NCBI GenBank assembly: GCA_018398585.1
Contig: JAGTTD010000007.1
Span: 10,009,320 to 10,073,319 of the forward strand
DNA length: 64,000 nt
Direction: 5' to 3'
From: Simmondsia chinensis
Taxonomy: Eukaryota > Streptophyta > Magnoliopsida > Caryophyllales > Simmondsiaceae
Shown: positions 34,527-45,139 of the stretch, piece by piece
Layout of the letters: every line of letters begins with the position of its first letter
Position numbering within the stretch: position 1 is the first letter of the stretch
Translations under genes and position numbers: made by a program
The notes under the pieces: model-generated
The model's input: only the letters and a program-made list of their open reading frames with translations
Databases searched by the model: none
Told to the model about the DNA's origin: nothing

Positions 34527-34544
34527 CCTAGGCTGCCTCCTAGG
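34527..34544 (-). other. conserved hairpin at the pol/3'UTR junction (second copy)
   Basis: On the minus strand CCTAGG-AGGCAG-CCTAGG forms a 6-bp stem with a hexaloop. Relative to 2647-2664 two stem pairs changed on both sides (T-A to C-G and G-C to A-T) and the loop differs only at its last base. Confidence 0.6.
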
Positions 34545-35165
34545 AGCGCTAAGTTTTACGCCTTCAGCCGAGCGCAACGGGTCCAACGAAAGTAAAGTAA
34601 TGGCATCAACCAAAGAAGCAACTTAACTGAGCTCACCTAAAACAAGATCTACAACAAAATCAGTAGTGTCACACGTGATTTCAGGAGGGAAAGAGTAGTC
34701 GGGTGGATGCCTAATGGGGGCAACAACAAGTGTAGATCGAAGCTTATGAAAAACGTCTAATCAAGACTCATTGAGCTCAACTTATATGTCCTTAGATAGC
34801 ACACTAGTCAATGGTTTAGCTAACTTCCCACGATCCTTAAGGAATCCCTTATAGAAACTCGCATGATCTAGAAATGCTCTAACTTATTTCACATTTGAGG
34901 GAGGGGGCGAGTTCACATTCAAATCTAGCGTAGCTCTATCAACCTCAATACCCTCCTTAGACAACCTAAGACCTAGTACAATTTCCTCTTGAACCATAAC
35001 ATCGTGATTCTTCTCCCAACCCAAGACTTCTTTCATGTCCGGATTTAACCTTCGTTGCATCTCTTTAGAAGGTTTTGCATTCTCATCATGGGGGTCACTA
35101 GGAGATTGTTTGGTCCACCAAATCATTAGCAATATCCACACAAAACCACTCTGACTTATCCTCAC
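34545..35165 (-). pseudogene. internally deleted RT remnant of Athila element
   Basis: The frame from 35165 reads NAKPSKEMQRRLNPDMKEV (start of RT), then directly LGWEKNHDVMVQEEIVLGLR and LSKEGIEVDRA with SPPPSNVK, which belong to the end of RT. The palm with its YxDD is missing. After TAA at 34886-34884, blocks VRAFLDHASFYKGFLKD and EITCDTTDFVVDLVLGE continue into the start of RNase H, then stop at the hairpin. The deletion removed an estimated 400-500 coding bases from RT and, separately, everything from RNase H to integrase. Confidence 0.8.
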
Positions 35166-36012
35166 TAGAGGGTGACAACGAAGCCTTAAAAATATTCAAC
35201 CTAATAGTCATACTAGCAAAGCTAACATCCATTACCGCAGATCTACAATTGATGGTAGCATTGGCCGTTGCTAAGAAAGGCCGACCTAGAATGACGAGGA
35301 CATGGTTTTTTGAATAACTTGAAGGTTCCATATCAAGAACATGAAAATCAGTAGGAAACAAGGCTTTGTCGACTCTCACTAACACATTAATCAGCTCACC
35401 ACGGGGAATCCTAGTTGATGTATCTGCTAATTGCAAGGTCACGGTGGTGGGTTGCAACTCTCCCAGGCCTAACTTCTCATAAACCGAGTAAGGTATAATG
35501 TTGACACTCGCTCCTAAGTCTAGTAGGGCTTTATCGATCGGGTAGTCCCCAAGTGAACAAGAGATGGTGGGGACACCAGGGTCTTTGTACTTAACTGGAG
35601 TGTCACACTTCAGAATAGAGATCACTTGCTCGGCTAAGAACACTTTTTTAGGCAGATGTGCTTTAGATTGCCTCTTTTGGTTCAGAAGGTCCTTAATAAA
35701 CTTTGCATAAGCTGGGATTTGTTTAATCGCATCAAGAAGGGGAATGTTTATCTTTACTTGCCTAAATGTCTCCAAAATATCTTCCCACTTATTGTCCTTC
35801 CCATTTGGATGTGGCGCAATTAAAGCTTGGGGGAAGGGTACTCTAGGTCCATATGACGAGGTAAGATCATAGGCTTTAGGAGTGGAAGAAGAGTGCGTGA
35901 CCTCATCGGTCTCCTTTTCTATCTCTTTGCTCTTCTCTTCTTCCTCACCACTCATGGGTGCTTCACTTTCAGCGCTCACCCCATTGTCAACCTCCTTCCC
36001 ATTTCTCAACAC
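35098..36012 (-). pseudogene. Athila protease domain region, 304-codon open frame
   Basis: Residues 1-60 are acidic linker (GEEEEKSKEIEKETDE). Residues 60-140 include VPFPQALIAP and KFIKDLLNQKRQ. The retropepsin domain follows: ALLDLGASVNIIPYSVYEKL (DLGAS in place of the usual DTGA/DSGA; DLGA is common in Athila), QLADTSTRIPRG and VILGRPFLATANATINC (flap-distal Gly-Arg-Pro-Phe). The domain appears complete. It is in frame with the gag part upstream and separated only by a TAA near 36050. Confidence 0.85.
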
Positions 36013-36054
36013 TGTAATGGATTTTGCTCGTTTTTGCTGGAAAGGATAGTTGTC

Positions 36055-37485
36055 TTATCTTACACAGTTCCTAGGGTTCTCTACAGCTTGGCTAGGGAGT
36101 CTTCCCTCATCTCTCCTACTCAGAGTGTTAGCTAGTTGACCTATTTGGGTTTGTAGCTTTGCAATCGATTGTGTAAGGGAGTGGAGGAGTTGGGAATTAG
36201 CTTCCAAACCTTTCAGCGCACTCAAAATCTTCTCTTCAAAATTCGAATTAGAGCTCAAATTGGGAGGTTGAGAGTAGTTGGAAGCATACCCTTGCAGTTG
36301 AAAACCGATGGGTCGTGTCATACCAGGTTGTTGAGGTCATGGGTTCTGCTATTGTGGAATAAATTGTCCTTCTCCTCCTTGCCTCTAGGGGAAGTTAGGA
36401 TGGTTTCTCCAGCCCGGATTGTACGTATTAGAGTATGGGTAGTTTCGAGAGAATCCTTGGGCTGCATTGACTTGTTCCTCCGACCCCTCCACATAAGGTG
36501 AAGCAGAGGGGCAGTCATGTGTAGAATGAGAGACACTAGAACATGAAGAGCAAGCACTATGCACATTTGGAACATGAGACACATTAGGTGCAGTAGAGGG
36601 GGCCAGTGTCATTTTAAATAGGGAAGTTAACTGCTCTACGGAAGAGGCAAGAGAGTCTAATTTCTTATCTAAGATGGAGGTGTGAGCAATCTCATTTACT
36701 CCTCTATCTAACCTAGTGGCATTAAGACGTGCATGTGCGGTAGATTGTTGTGAATTCTCATTCAAAAGTTCAAACAGTTCCCACACCTCGTTCTCATTCT
36801 TTCTAAGGAACTGACCACCACACGAGGCATCAACAGTTTGTTGACCCTTCTCGTTTAACCCATAATAGAAATTTTGGACTAGTTGCCATTTAGGGATAGC
36901 ATGATGCGGACAAGCTCGTAAGAGTTCCCTAAACCTATCCCAACTCTTGTGAAACTCTTCAGTAGGAAGTTGGGCAAAGGTGTTAATGGCTCTCCTAGCG
37001 GTGTTAGTCTTGCTAATGAGATAGAATTTCTTAAGAAATTCTTGTTGCATTTGAGTCCAAGTACTAATCGTCCAACTAGGTAAGGTGCCTAACCAGTATT
37101 TAGCTTTTTCCTTTAAAGAGAAAGGAAAGAGGCGAAGCAAGATGGCGTCATCACTAACGTTAGAAATCCTAAAGGTTGAGCAATCGACCATGAAACTGTC
37201 CAAGTGTGTGTACGGGTTCTCATTACCTAAGCCGTGGAATGAAGGAAGCATTTGTATAGTATGTGGTTTAAGCTTGAACTGATGGGCTACGGGTGGCAAT
37301 CTAATGCAAGACGGTGAAGCGTATGTAGTGGGAGTAAAGTACTCCATAAGTGGGCGTGGTTGTTGTTCGTCAGCCATTACGGTTTGTGCTCGGTGTTGGA
37401 CTCTAATGTCTCTTAAAGTTCTTTCAATTTCAGGGCCGAATCTAGTAAGGTCGAGAGATAAAGAGCAACAACCGTGCATGAACAA
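36055..37485 (-). pseudogene. Athila gag, nearly complete
   Basis: The likely start is the Met of MADEQQPRP at 37377. The retrotransposon Gag domain includes MLPSFHGLGNENPYTHLDSF, LFPFSLKEKAKYWLGTLP and RFRELLRACPHHAIPKW. A CCHC knuckle CSSCSSVSHSTHDC is intact in spacing, followed by YPYSNTYNPGWRNHPNFP. Stops at 36385 (TAG) and two codons just after it interrupt, then the same frame continues with ILSALKGLEANSQLLHSLTQ and KLQTQIGQLANTLSRR. The protein would form the particle shell and bind RNA. Confidence 0.85.
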
Positions 37486-37827
37486 TTAACCACACAAAGC
37501 AAGTAAATTAAAAATTAAATAAGCAAAACAAATAAAACAGACAAAACAAATACTAAAAAGGAACAACAAATAACAAGATACCCTAAAATTTACTTGTGCA
37601 CGAAAATCACAAGAAAAACAATGCTAGTAAAAATATTTTTTTTAAAAGAAAAGAGACAATAACAATTAAAGAGAATTAAAAATTAAAAATTCTAAATTAA
37701 GAATCAATTTAAGATTTCAAATCCTAGGTTGAAAAATAAAATAAATTAATTTAAAATTAAAGAAGAAATAGAAAGTTAAAAATCAAAGAAAATCACAAAA
37801 ATAAAATCACGAACGTTGCCTAGTCCC

Positions 37828-37847
37828 CGGCAATGGCGCCAAAATCT
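37828..37847 (-). other. primer-binding site, tRNA-Asp type
   Basis: On the minus strand TTTTGGCGCCATTGCCGGGG follows the 5' LTR by a few bases. It matches the Athila site TGGCGCCGTTGCCGGGGA with one change. Confidence 0.85.
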
Positions 37848-39301
37848 TGATGAGTTTTTCTACATCTATCAAAATTTAATATAAAACTCTATCTATTAAA
37901 CACACCTAAATTGAAGTGTAGGGCGAGAGGGTGTCAAACCACAGGGACTAAGAGTGCGTAAATTTTACTCTCTGACTTAAATTGATTTGAATGAAATTGA
38001 GAGGTTTTTGTATTACTTAACCTAAGGAAGCAACAATTAAATTAAAGTAATCTACTTCTAATCGAAAAGGTGTATTAAATTGGAACCTAGGGTTTCGAAT
38101 CCATCGTTAGCCAATTACTTTTGCATTAACTTTTAACATTGTTACACGCGTAGTGGTTTAGGCTACAAGCTTCAACCTACTAAGATAATGTTGTTAGTAT
38201 TGCGTATTGACCCTATCTAACTAAAGGATAAGGAAAATAGGCTCTACCTAACGTATTGTTAATTATTACGTATGAACCCTATCGAACTCAAGCATAGGAA
38301 AGATAGGCTTTAATTAACAATTTGGTTAATACTATTTCTTGATTAATTAATTCTAAGGGTACAAGCACAAAGAATTAATTTATAAATATCAATATCAACA
38401 ATTAGAGGTTAGAAACTCAATAATCATATCAATTGAATAGACAATAAAAATATAATACTTCAAAGCATTTATCTCAACCAAGCAATTCATGTAAACAATC
38501 AAATTAACCCGAATTAAAAGTAAACAAAAGTCAAGGCTAAGATTTCATCTAACCCCAGAGAGCAAGTTAGCTCTCCATTAAGGATGATCCGGTGAAGAAG
38601 AAGTTGAACAAACTCATGTTGATCTCCACGCTAATTTCGCTCTCGTTCCAATTTAACGAAAAATTAAAATAAAGGAAAGAAAGAAAAAGGAAAAGAAAGA
38701 GCAGAGAGAGAGAGTTGAGCCAGAGGCGGTGAAGATCCAGAACAAAGACCCCCGACCTCCGCCCCCAAAACGAACCTTATATCCTCACAAACATCGACCC
38801 TGCTCTTCTCTGTACCCTAGCGGATCTGGGCCGTGGTCAGGGCTGTTGGTGACGAATCGGGCTGGTGGCGTGGGTCGGTTGCATGTGCCGAGTTGGTGGT
38901 GGGCCTGCGTGTGTTGGGCCGGTGTCGGTCTGGGCTGTTCGTGGGCTTGGGGTTGATGGGCTGGGGGTTGGATTTGGGCCGGCGTTGGTGGTGACGGCGT
39001 GCTGGTGGCAAGCTGTTGGGCTGGCGGTGTGAACAGGGCTGTTTGGGCCTACGTTTTTGGCTTGATACTGGTCGGGCTCGAGTCCCGAGCTTATACATTC
39101 ATGTCCCGAATCTCGATTGACTTGATTTAATTTTTTACGCATCGAATTTGTCTTATTTGCACCAACATTTGACAATTTTCGGAACTTTAATTTCAAACCT
39201 GCTAGACATAAACATTGCCAAAATGAGTGTAAAATTATAATTAAATAGGTGCAAAATAATTAAAATATCAATTAAAAGATACGTATATATGAGACGCATC
39301 A
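37848..39301 (-). repeat. 5' LTR of Athila gag-pro element
   Basis: Plus-strand start TGATGAG, end GACGCATCA. Relative to the 3' LTR it lacks about 12 bases near 38140 within an otherwise matching block, next to a repeated ATTGTTACACG. Confidence 0.9.
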
Positions 39302-39327
39302 GACACTGCCTCACCGGATGTTGACAT
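39302..39327 (-). pseudogene. LINE ORF1 start (copy 1), before the Athila insertion
   Basis: The ATG at 39327 reads MSTSGEAV and is then interrupted by the insertion. The frame resumes at 31818 with SIFIDGL. The preceding 430 bases are CCACC-rich, like the 5' region of copy 3. Confidence 0.6.
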
Positions 39328-39760
39328 TTGAATTGCCTAGATGGAGTTACTAAGAAATACAACAGCAAAGGGGGAGTTTAGAGCTATGGTGGTGAGCAGC
39401 TGGCGACGATGGTGGAGATTAGAGGTGAGATGAGGGGAGATGAAGGTCGGTGGTGTTGGTGAATGGTAGAGGTGGGGTGATGGTTGAAGATGCGGGGTCA
39501 GTGGAGGTGGTGGCGATAGGTTTAGGCTAGAGGTTTGACCAACTATGGTGGTGGCGAGGTGGTGAAGGTTAGGGCAGATGGTGGTGGTGGGTTTTTGTTG
39601 ACAGAGACAAAGGGGCAAATTGTAGGGGAGGCGAAGCGTTAGAGCCGAGGCAGTGGAGGTGGAGGTGGCAGCGGCAGCAATGGTTATAAAGTCTTTTATT
39701 CTCATGGCTGTATTAGTGAAGAAGAAAGACAAAGATGAATTCTAGGACCATTAAGATAAA
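39328..39760 (-). other. CCACC-rich 5' region of LINE copy 1
   Basis: On the minus strand this is rich in CACCACC and CTCCA. A 131-codon frame (Thr/Pro/His-rich) is open by composition. The 5' region of copy 3 (51750-52130) has the same composition, so I read it as a LINE 5' untranslated region. Confidence 0.55.
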
Positions 39761-40433
39761 TTGGTCTTGACCTTGGAATGACAATGGTGCCTTGTTGGGA
39801 TTTAAAAGAGAGAAAAAATTGGTGGAACACCTCCTTGTAATAAGGGGGTAATAGAATTGAGTCCTTGTTTCAATCTCACAATCTGTTTCCAATACCCTCT
39901 CTTGCTTACCCCTTTTACTTGGAGAGGTAAGGTGAAGGAGACATATATTTACAAGGAAAAAAAAAAAAAGAAAGAAAAACTAGATAAAGCTTGAAAATGG
40001 GTGGATCAATGTTTATTCATAGTAGTTCGAAATGGGACCTCGGACTACGACCCCATATTTCTATAAATAGCCCCAGAAAAAAAAAAAAAAAAAAAAAAAA
40101 AGGTGTTTGTCAAAAAACCTTTATAATTCCAACTGGCCTGGGTATATAATAAGGAGGCAACAAATTAGGGCTCAAGCATTTATAATCAAAGAGTCGACGA
40201 CTTAAGGATATTCAAAATCACATGCAAACCAACAATCTTGAAGCATGAACTAAAAGTGAAGAATAAGGCCCCTTGAATTTTTTTTTCATAAGATGGAAAA
40301 GATATCACAAAAAAATTAACAATCTCAAGCTCAACTGCTCAGTAATCAAAATTATGATGCCTTATTCGAGAAGTTGAACCATCTGGTCCTCCAATGGGAG
40401 AAAATTTTCCTCTTTAAGCATAAATACTTTTTT

Positions 40434-40467
<34 letters not shown>

Positions 40468-40639
40468 GCTGTAGGAAATAATGCCTGACTGATGGGGACA
40501 AGCCAACTTGCGAACTTAAGAAAAAGGGAAAAAAAAAAAGCATCATAGAATTAAAAAATGACATGTGATGAGTATGGATAGCAGAAGGCAAGGAAAGCAT
40601 AAATTGCTATTAGGTGGAGAATTCCCATTGCGATTAAGA
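39761..40639. other. unassigned sequence with A25 and G30 homopolymers
   Basis: No coding similarity. A25 lies at 40077-40101 and T8-G30 at 40428-40465. An A-rich stretch at 39958-39985 could be an old poly(A) tail. Origin is not clear. Confidence 0.4.
40436..40465 (+). repeat. G30 homopolymer preceded by T8
   Basis: 30 consecutive G follow TACTTTTTTTT. See also 27187-27213. Confidence 0.9.
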
Positions 40640-42320
40640 ACACAACGTGGGAGGAGGTAAAGACATTGATGTGTTGTATGCGTCCTTTTAAGCCTTAAGG
40701 CCTGATGGTTTTAGCACTATGTTCTATCGAGATTGTTGGGAGATAGTGAGTCATGACACAATGAAGGTGGTCAACATATTCTTGCACTCTTATAAGCTCC
40801 CTAAGCAAATTAACCACATACTCATAACCCTAATCCTTGAGTCTACTGAGCCAACCACAATCAATCATTCCTATTAGGTATTATAGCTATTTCTGTGAAA
40901 ATTGCAAAATTTCTTCCTAATAAGCTCTAACCCATCTCTAGAAAAATTGTTCGTCCTCTTCAAGGGGCCCACATGATAATATCCATCTAGTGCATGAGCC
41001 AACGAACTTTTTTGGATGCAAAAAAGGAATAGGCTTTGTAAGAATGATGTTTAGTATGGATAAAGTATATGATAGAGAGGTATGGAGCTTCCTCTAGAAG
41101 AAATGCACTGGGATCATAGATGGAGTAGCTGGATAATGTGATGTATTTCAACAATTTCTTACTTTGTTCAAATGAATGGTAATTTTGAAGGTGTATTTTC
41201 ACTCAATAGAGGCTTGAGGCGAAAGGACTCGCTCTCCTCATATCTCTTCATTTCGTGCACAAAGTCCTAGCAAAATATTTTCAGGTGGAAACTAATAAGA
41301 ACAAGTCTTGTATTGGGATTTCAATTGCCCTTAGAGATCCATTCATCCCTTATCTCCTTTTCGCGGACAATAACCTTGTATTTTACAGGACTAGTTATTA
41401 ACTCATGTTGCTTGTTAAGGAGTAGTATGGACTAAATTCCTGAAGATTCAGGATAGCTAACTAATTTTTATAAATCATCCCATTTATTTTTGTTCACAAA
41501 GTTGATCAAAGCACTAGGACCAGAATTCAATGGAGTTCCTATAACACAAGGGTTAGGTAAGTATTTAAGATACCCTCTTGCAAGGAAGACTAACATTTTC
41601 TACTTTTGATGACATTGTGAATTAGACATATTTTCAGCCTTTGTAGGCTAACCCTCGGACTAAAGTAGGGAGATCGGTTCTTATTTAATCCAACCTTGAG
41701 TCTATTCTAGCCCATAATGTTTCAAGATCCCCAGCGACTTACATAGAATCATTGATTGGAAAATTGAGGCTTCTCTTGGAATCATGATAATAATCTTATG
41801 AGACTTAAACTAATCTGTTGGGATACCATTGTTGCAAACAAAATGAGGCTAGAGACATGGGTCTTAGGAAAATTAAAGCTGTGAAAAGCCTGGATTTGTA
41901 ACTTAGGATGGAAAATTTTAATTGAACTTAACAATATATTTGGGTGAGGTGCCTACAAATTAATAGCCAAAATGAAGTACCTAACAAAGATTAGGGTTTT
42001 TTTTTTTTTTTTTTTTTTTTTGTGCTCTTAGAAACTAAATATGTAGCGGTTTAGTAGAAAAGTGTTGCACTCAGAGGCCTTTTGGAAAAGGGTTTAGAAG
42101 GAAAGTGGGAAATGGGGAGACTATTTTATTCTAGCATGACAGAAGATTTTGTCCTAAGCTTCTAGCTCAGATTAACCCCTTTATATATGGCTTTAAAGAA
42201 GATGATATCAATGTTAGCGATTCCATTAACGAAAGAGCAAAAGAACTAAGAAAAATTAACGGAGCAGGTTCCCTCCGACATTTATAAGAGTATTTGGGCA
42301 TCCAATTCAAACGATTAATA
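40640..42320 (+). pseudogene. decayed L1 LINE ORF2 (RT) remnant
   Basis: Blocks readable across frames: RPDGFSTMFYRDCWEIVSHD, then KLPKQINHILITLI (L1 RT block 1), MDKVYDREVWSFL (the D-SKAYDRV-W block), PYLLFADNNLVFY (the FADD block, second Asp changed to Asn) and a KWEMG-type segment near 42100. Order and spacing match plant L1 RT. Frameshifts and stops are dense and a T25 tract lies at 41997-42021. The endonuclease was not found upstream. Confidence 0.7.
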
Positions 42321-42399
42321 CTAGGGATTTAATGTATTAGAGATTTTTTATCAGCATTAGAATTTAAGCTAAAATATATAACCTAATTCGATTTAGAAG

Positions 42400-43620
42400 C
42401 TAAATGTCCCCGTCAAATCCCTAACTCTAGTGCCAATTGCGCCACGACGCTTATTGATCCTACTATGGATTCACATCAGGAGCTTGCCCCTCTGATACAC
42501 CCAAGGACTCTATTTTTGGATGTGTGTATCGATAGATTGGATGCAAGACAATTGATGCTACATGTAAACCATCAGGTTTTTGGTAGTTGTCCCGGGGTTT
42601 TCCACTCCCCATACTTGACTGTCTACTAGGCCCAAACGCTTATCCGAGACCAGATAGCATCAATACCACCCCAGGTATCCAGATCATGTGTGAGGTCGCA
42701 ACTCCTTCTGCCTTGGATTGAAGACAGTGGAGCTAGCACTCATGGGTTACAAGAGCAGTTCTCACCTCATATTATTCAAACTCCAGACGTTGGCAGTGAC
42801 ATGGAGTCTATGTCCTCGGGGCCTGTTTTCCCACCGGGCTTTGAGCCACTGATTGTCCACAGTCAAGATGTGAATCCGGGTACCGTGTATGGAGCAGGTG
42901 CACGATTTTGCGGAGACCTCCAGGGCAGGGGGAAGGAGGAGAAAAGAGAGACCGGGGTGTCAGGAACCCTACGAGGCCGCTACTAAAAGGGAGCGTAGGC
43001 AATCAAGCGTTGGAGAAAGGAATAAGGGAAACAGAACTTACATGAGTTCTTTGCAGATATGTTTCCTAGTAGCGGTGGTAAGACGACGCCTCAGAAATTG
43101 ACAAAAGCAAAAGGGAAGAAGAAGACTAGGAACAAGAACAAGAACAAGCTGTGTTTTACTGCTGAGCAACTCTTTAAGGAGAAAAGAACATGGGAGACTG
43201 GGACGAAGCTTGAGTTGGCTTTCCATGGCGATGAATCTCTCATGATCAAACGTTTCGCAATGATGAACTGGAGTTTTGATTCCAGTGAGTAGCCCCCTCA
43301 GTTTTGGTGCTGATGCTTTGCTCCTTTCTACCTTCACCTTCCGGTCTGACCGCTTCTAAGTTCTGTTGTATCTTTTTCCTGTTCGTCTTTTTCAGTCCTT
43401 CGAGGTTCTTTTCCTATTTAGCAGTCTTTAGGTGTGTGTCCAGTCTGGTCCTGTTGTCCTTTTCCCTTTGTCCCCTGTTGGATTTTCTCCATGTTTTGTT
43501 TCTTTGTATCGGGTTGTCCCCCTTGTGTGCAGCCACTGTTTGGTGGGTCGGTTTCCTTGTTTGGAATGCCGGTTGCTGCAAGGCGTTTCTCACCAACTAT
43601 CAAAAAAAATAAAATAAATG
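42400..43620 (+). mobile_element. RRM-type LINE, ORF1-only copy 2 (5'-truncated)
   Basis: The C-terminal half of ORF1 runs to 43290 and is followed directly by a T/G-rich 3' region (43291-43585) and an A-rich tail after CACCAACTATC, much like GCTAATTATC before the tail of copy 1. ORF2 is absent between ORF1 and tail. The left limit is approximate. The preceding ORF2 remnant is in the wrong order to belong to the same copy. Confidence 0.55.
42690..43292 (+). pseudogene. LINE ORF1 C-terminal part (copy 2)
   Basis: The frame at 42690 has SSGPVFPPGFEPL, a PPGFE block common near the end of plant L1 ORF1. After a frameshift, the frame at 43059 gives a Lys-rich basic stretch (KAKGKKKTRNKNKNK), then LCFTAEQLFKEKRTWETGT and LELAFHGDESLMIKRF. 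This matches the C-terminal block of copy 1 (AELSWEIKKRLLLKFDGDES). The conserved W and GDES-I spacing supports homology. Confidence 0.6.
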
Positions 43621-43641
43621 AAAGCATTTAAAAAAAAAAAA

Positions 43642-43664
43642 ACACACACACACCCACACACACT
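43642..43664 (+). repeat. AC microsatellite
   Basis: (AC)n with one CCC interruption, directly after an A-rich run next to the LINE tail. Confidence 0.8.
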
Positions 43665-44023
43665 AGTGAGCTTACATGAAAAAGGAGGAAAAATTATACT
43701 TATATGAAGTTCTCGAGATCGTAAAGCCTTCTGCAAGAGCTCATACATACACTCAGAGCATGAGCTCTGAAAGTATTTAACTTAAAAAAATTTTTAAAAG
43801 AAATTCTTCTATTTACTTTCTGAAGAATAAACATTTTACTTGATTTCCAGGAACCCTATCTATGATAAGGGGTCATTTGCCCTCGCGTTTTGGAGGTGCC
43901 AAGGACTACACGCATTTGCGACTTGTGTTGGGCCCCTTAACTAGATTGGGCAGTAGCCCGTTTTTCTTTTCCCCTTCTCATATTTTGTTTTTCTCAGCTT
44001 ACAATCCAAAGGTTTTGAAATGT
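43665..44023. other. unassigned AT-rich sequence
   Basis: No coding similarity or repeat recognised. Confidence 0.4.
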
Positions 44024-44275
44024 TTTTAAAAATTTGGTTCAAGTACCTAGAGGTTTTGAAATATTTTTGAAATATCCTGAATTTTGATATCTTTTTTTTC
44101 AATGCACCTTCTACTTAACTCTGTTAGGTTTAGGGTTCCGTTAGCATAGGGTACCAGAAAAAAAAATTTATCAAAATTCATAGTGCCTCAAAAACATTTC
44201 AAAACATTATGGTACCTAAAGAATATATTACAAAACCTCAGGTTACCTGAACTATATTTTCTCAAAAAAAATTTT
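44024..44275. mobile_element. foldback/MITE-like element 1
   Basis: The left arm (44024-44100, AATTTGGTTCAAGTACCTAG start) is an imperfect reverse complement of the right arm (44165-44275). Both are built from a shorter sub-repeat (GGTACCT-AGGTTTTGAAATATTTTTGA form). No transposase. Confidence 0.55.
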
Positions 44276-44350
44276 ATTTTTTTAAAATATAAAATTATAT
44301 TAATTATGAATATTTTTTTCTTTAATTAAAATTTTGTTGTATTATGTTAG

Positions 44351-44418
44351 CCTAATTTTTACCAAATCCTAACAAAGCAAAGGACCTAATTTTAACCAAA
44401 TCCTAACAAAGCAAAGGA
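44351..44418 (+). repeat. two-unit tandem duplication of 33-34 bp
   Basis: CCTAATTTTTACCAAATCCT... is repeated once with minor change, adjacent to a partial foldback arm at 44420-44545. Confidence 0.8.
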
Positions 44419-44419
44419 A

Positions 44420-44545
44420 AAAATAATTGAAAGGAAAAGTTACCAAAGTTCAAGATATTACAAAAATATTTTAGAATCCTAGGGCACCCGAAATATGTAT
44501 TATTAAATCTCAAGATACTTGAACCAAATGTTTTTAATAGTTTCG
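44420..44545. mobile_element. partial foldback arm
   Basis: AAGTTACCAAAGTTCAAGAT through AGATACTTGAACCAAATGTT matches the right arm of the foldback at 50682-50804. No matching left arm lies next to it. Confidence 0.5.
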
Positions 44546-44960
44546 GATGTCTTTAATAACATGTTTGAGGTTGAGGGTCAAATTAATTTTAGTTAATGGT
44601 TAAAGGTGTCCTTGACCAAATTAGAAGTTGAGAGATCATATTGATTTTGATCCATAGTTTAGGGATGTCTATAATGAAATTAATAGTTTGAGGAGTCTAT
44701 TTGATTCTAACCAATATAGTTCAGGTTGTCCCCATGAATATTATCCTAATTTCAATTTCAATTTCAATTTTAACAAATGGATGAAACATAATTGGATTTA
44801 ATTACAATTTCAACTTCAATTACATATGGCAAGTATCCAATAATAATTATTGCTTTAAAGTTGTACAATACAAATAGGAATGAAAAATTAAATAATTTTA
44901 ATTACAAGTGCTTTTCTTCTTATGGATTCTTTTCTTATTCCAATTAGAAATTTAATTTTA
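44546..44960. other. AT-rich sequence with loosely repeated GAGG-TC blocks
   Basis: Blocks like TTTGAGGTTGAGGGTC, AGTTGAGAGATCA and TTTGAGGAGTC recur about every 60 bases with low similarity. No coding content. Confidence 0.35.
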
Positions 44961-45139
44961 GAGAAAATTTGGTTTAGATATCCTGAGTTTTGGTAATATA
45001 TTTTTCAGGTTCCTCGAGGTTTAGTAATATATTTTTCAAGTAACCTGAAGTCATGAAATATATTTAAGGTACCCTAAATTTCGGTAACTTTTTTAAAGTA
45101 CCGTCTGCCTAAATCCATTAAAGTTTCATTAGCACAGGA

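Larger units (their letters stand above)
31819..39301 (-). mobile_element. Athila-type gag-pro element with deleted RT/IN, perfect TSD
   Basis: LTRs at 31819-33282 and 37848-39301 (about 1.46 kb) flank a 4.57-kb interior. The target duplication GACAC is perfect (31814-31818, 39302-39306). Gag and protease lie in one frame (37485 to 35098) with only four stops. RT is reduced to its first residues joined to its last part, and RNase H, integrase and any env-like region are missing. It is a non-autonomous internal-deletion derivative that moved recently enough to keep its target duplication and good LTR similarity. Confidence 0.9.
29735..39760 (-). mobile_element. RRM-type L1 LINE, ORF1-only copy 1, split by Athila element
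   Basis: On the minus strand: a C-rich 5' region (39760-39330) with CCACC repeats, an ORF1 start at 39327, insertion of the Athila element (31819-39301 plus one GACAC copy), continuing ORF1 (31818 to about 29980), a T/G-rich 3' region and an A6 tail at 29740-29735. No endonuclease or RT domain lies between ORF1 and the tail. The same layout is seen at 51725-54152 and, in part, at 42400-43620. The 5' end is approximate and no clear target duplication was found. Confidence 0.65.

Noticed and set aside
39337..39732. 131-codon Pro/Thr-rich protein
   Set aside because: Open because of CCACC-rich composition; the matching region of LINE copy 3 is also non-coding 5' sequence.
43304..43612. 102-codon hydrophobic frame as a membrane protein
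   Set aside because: Composition of the T/G-rich LINE 3' region yields Phe/Leu/Cys-rich frames in all three phases.
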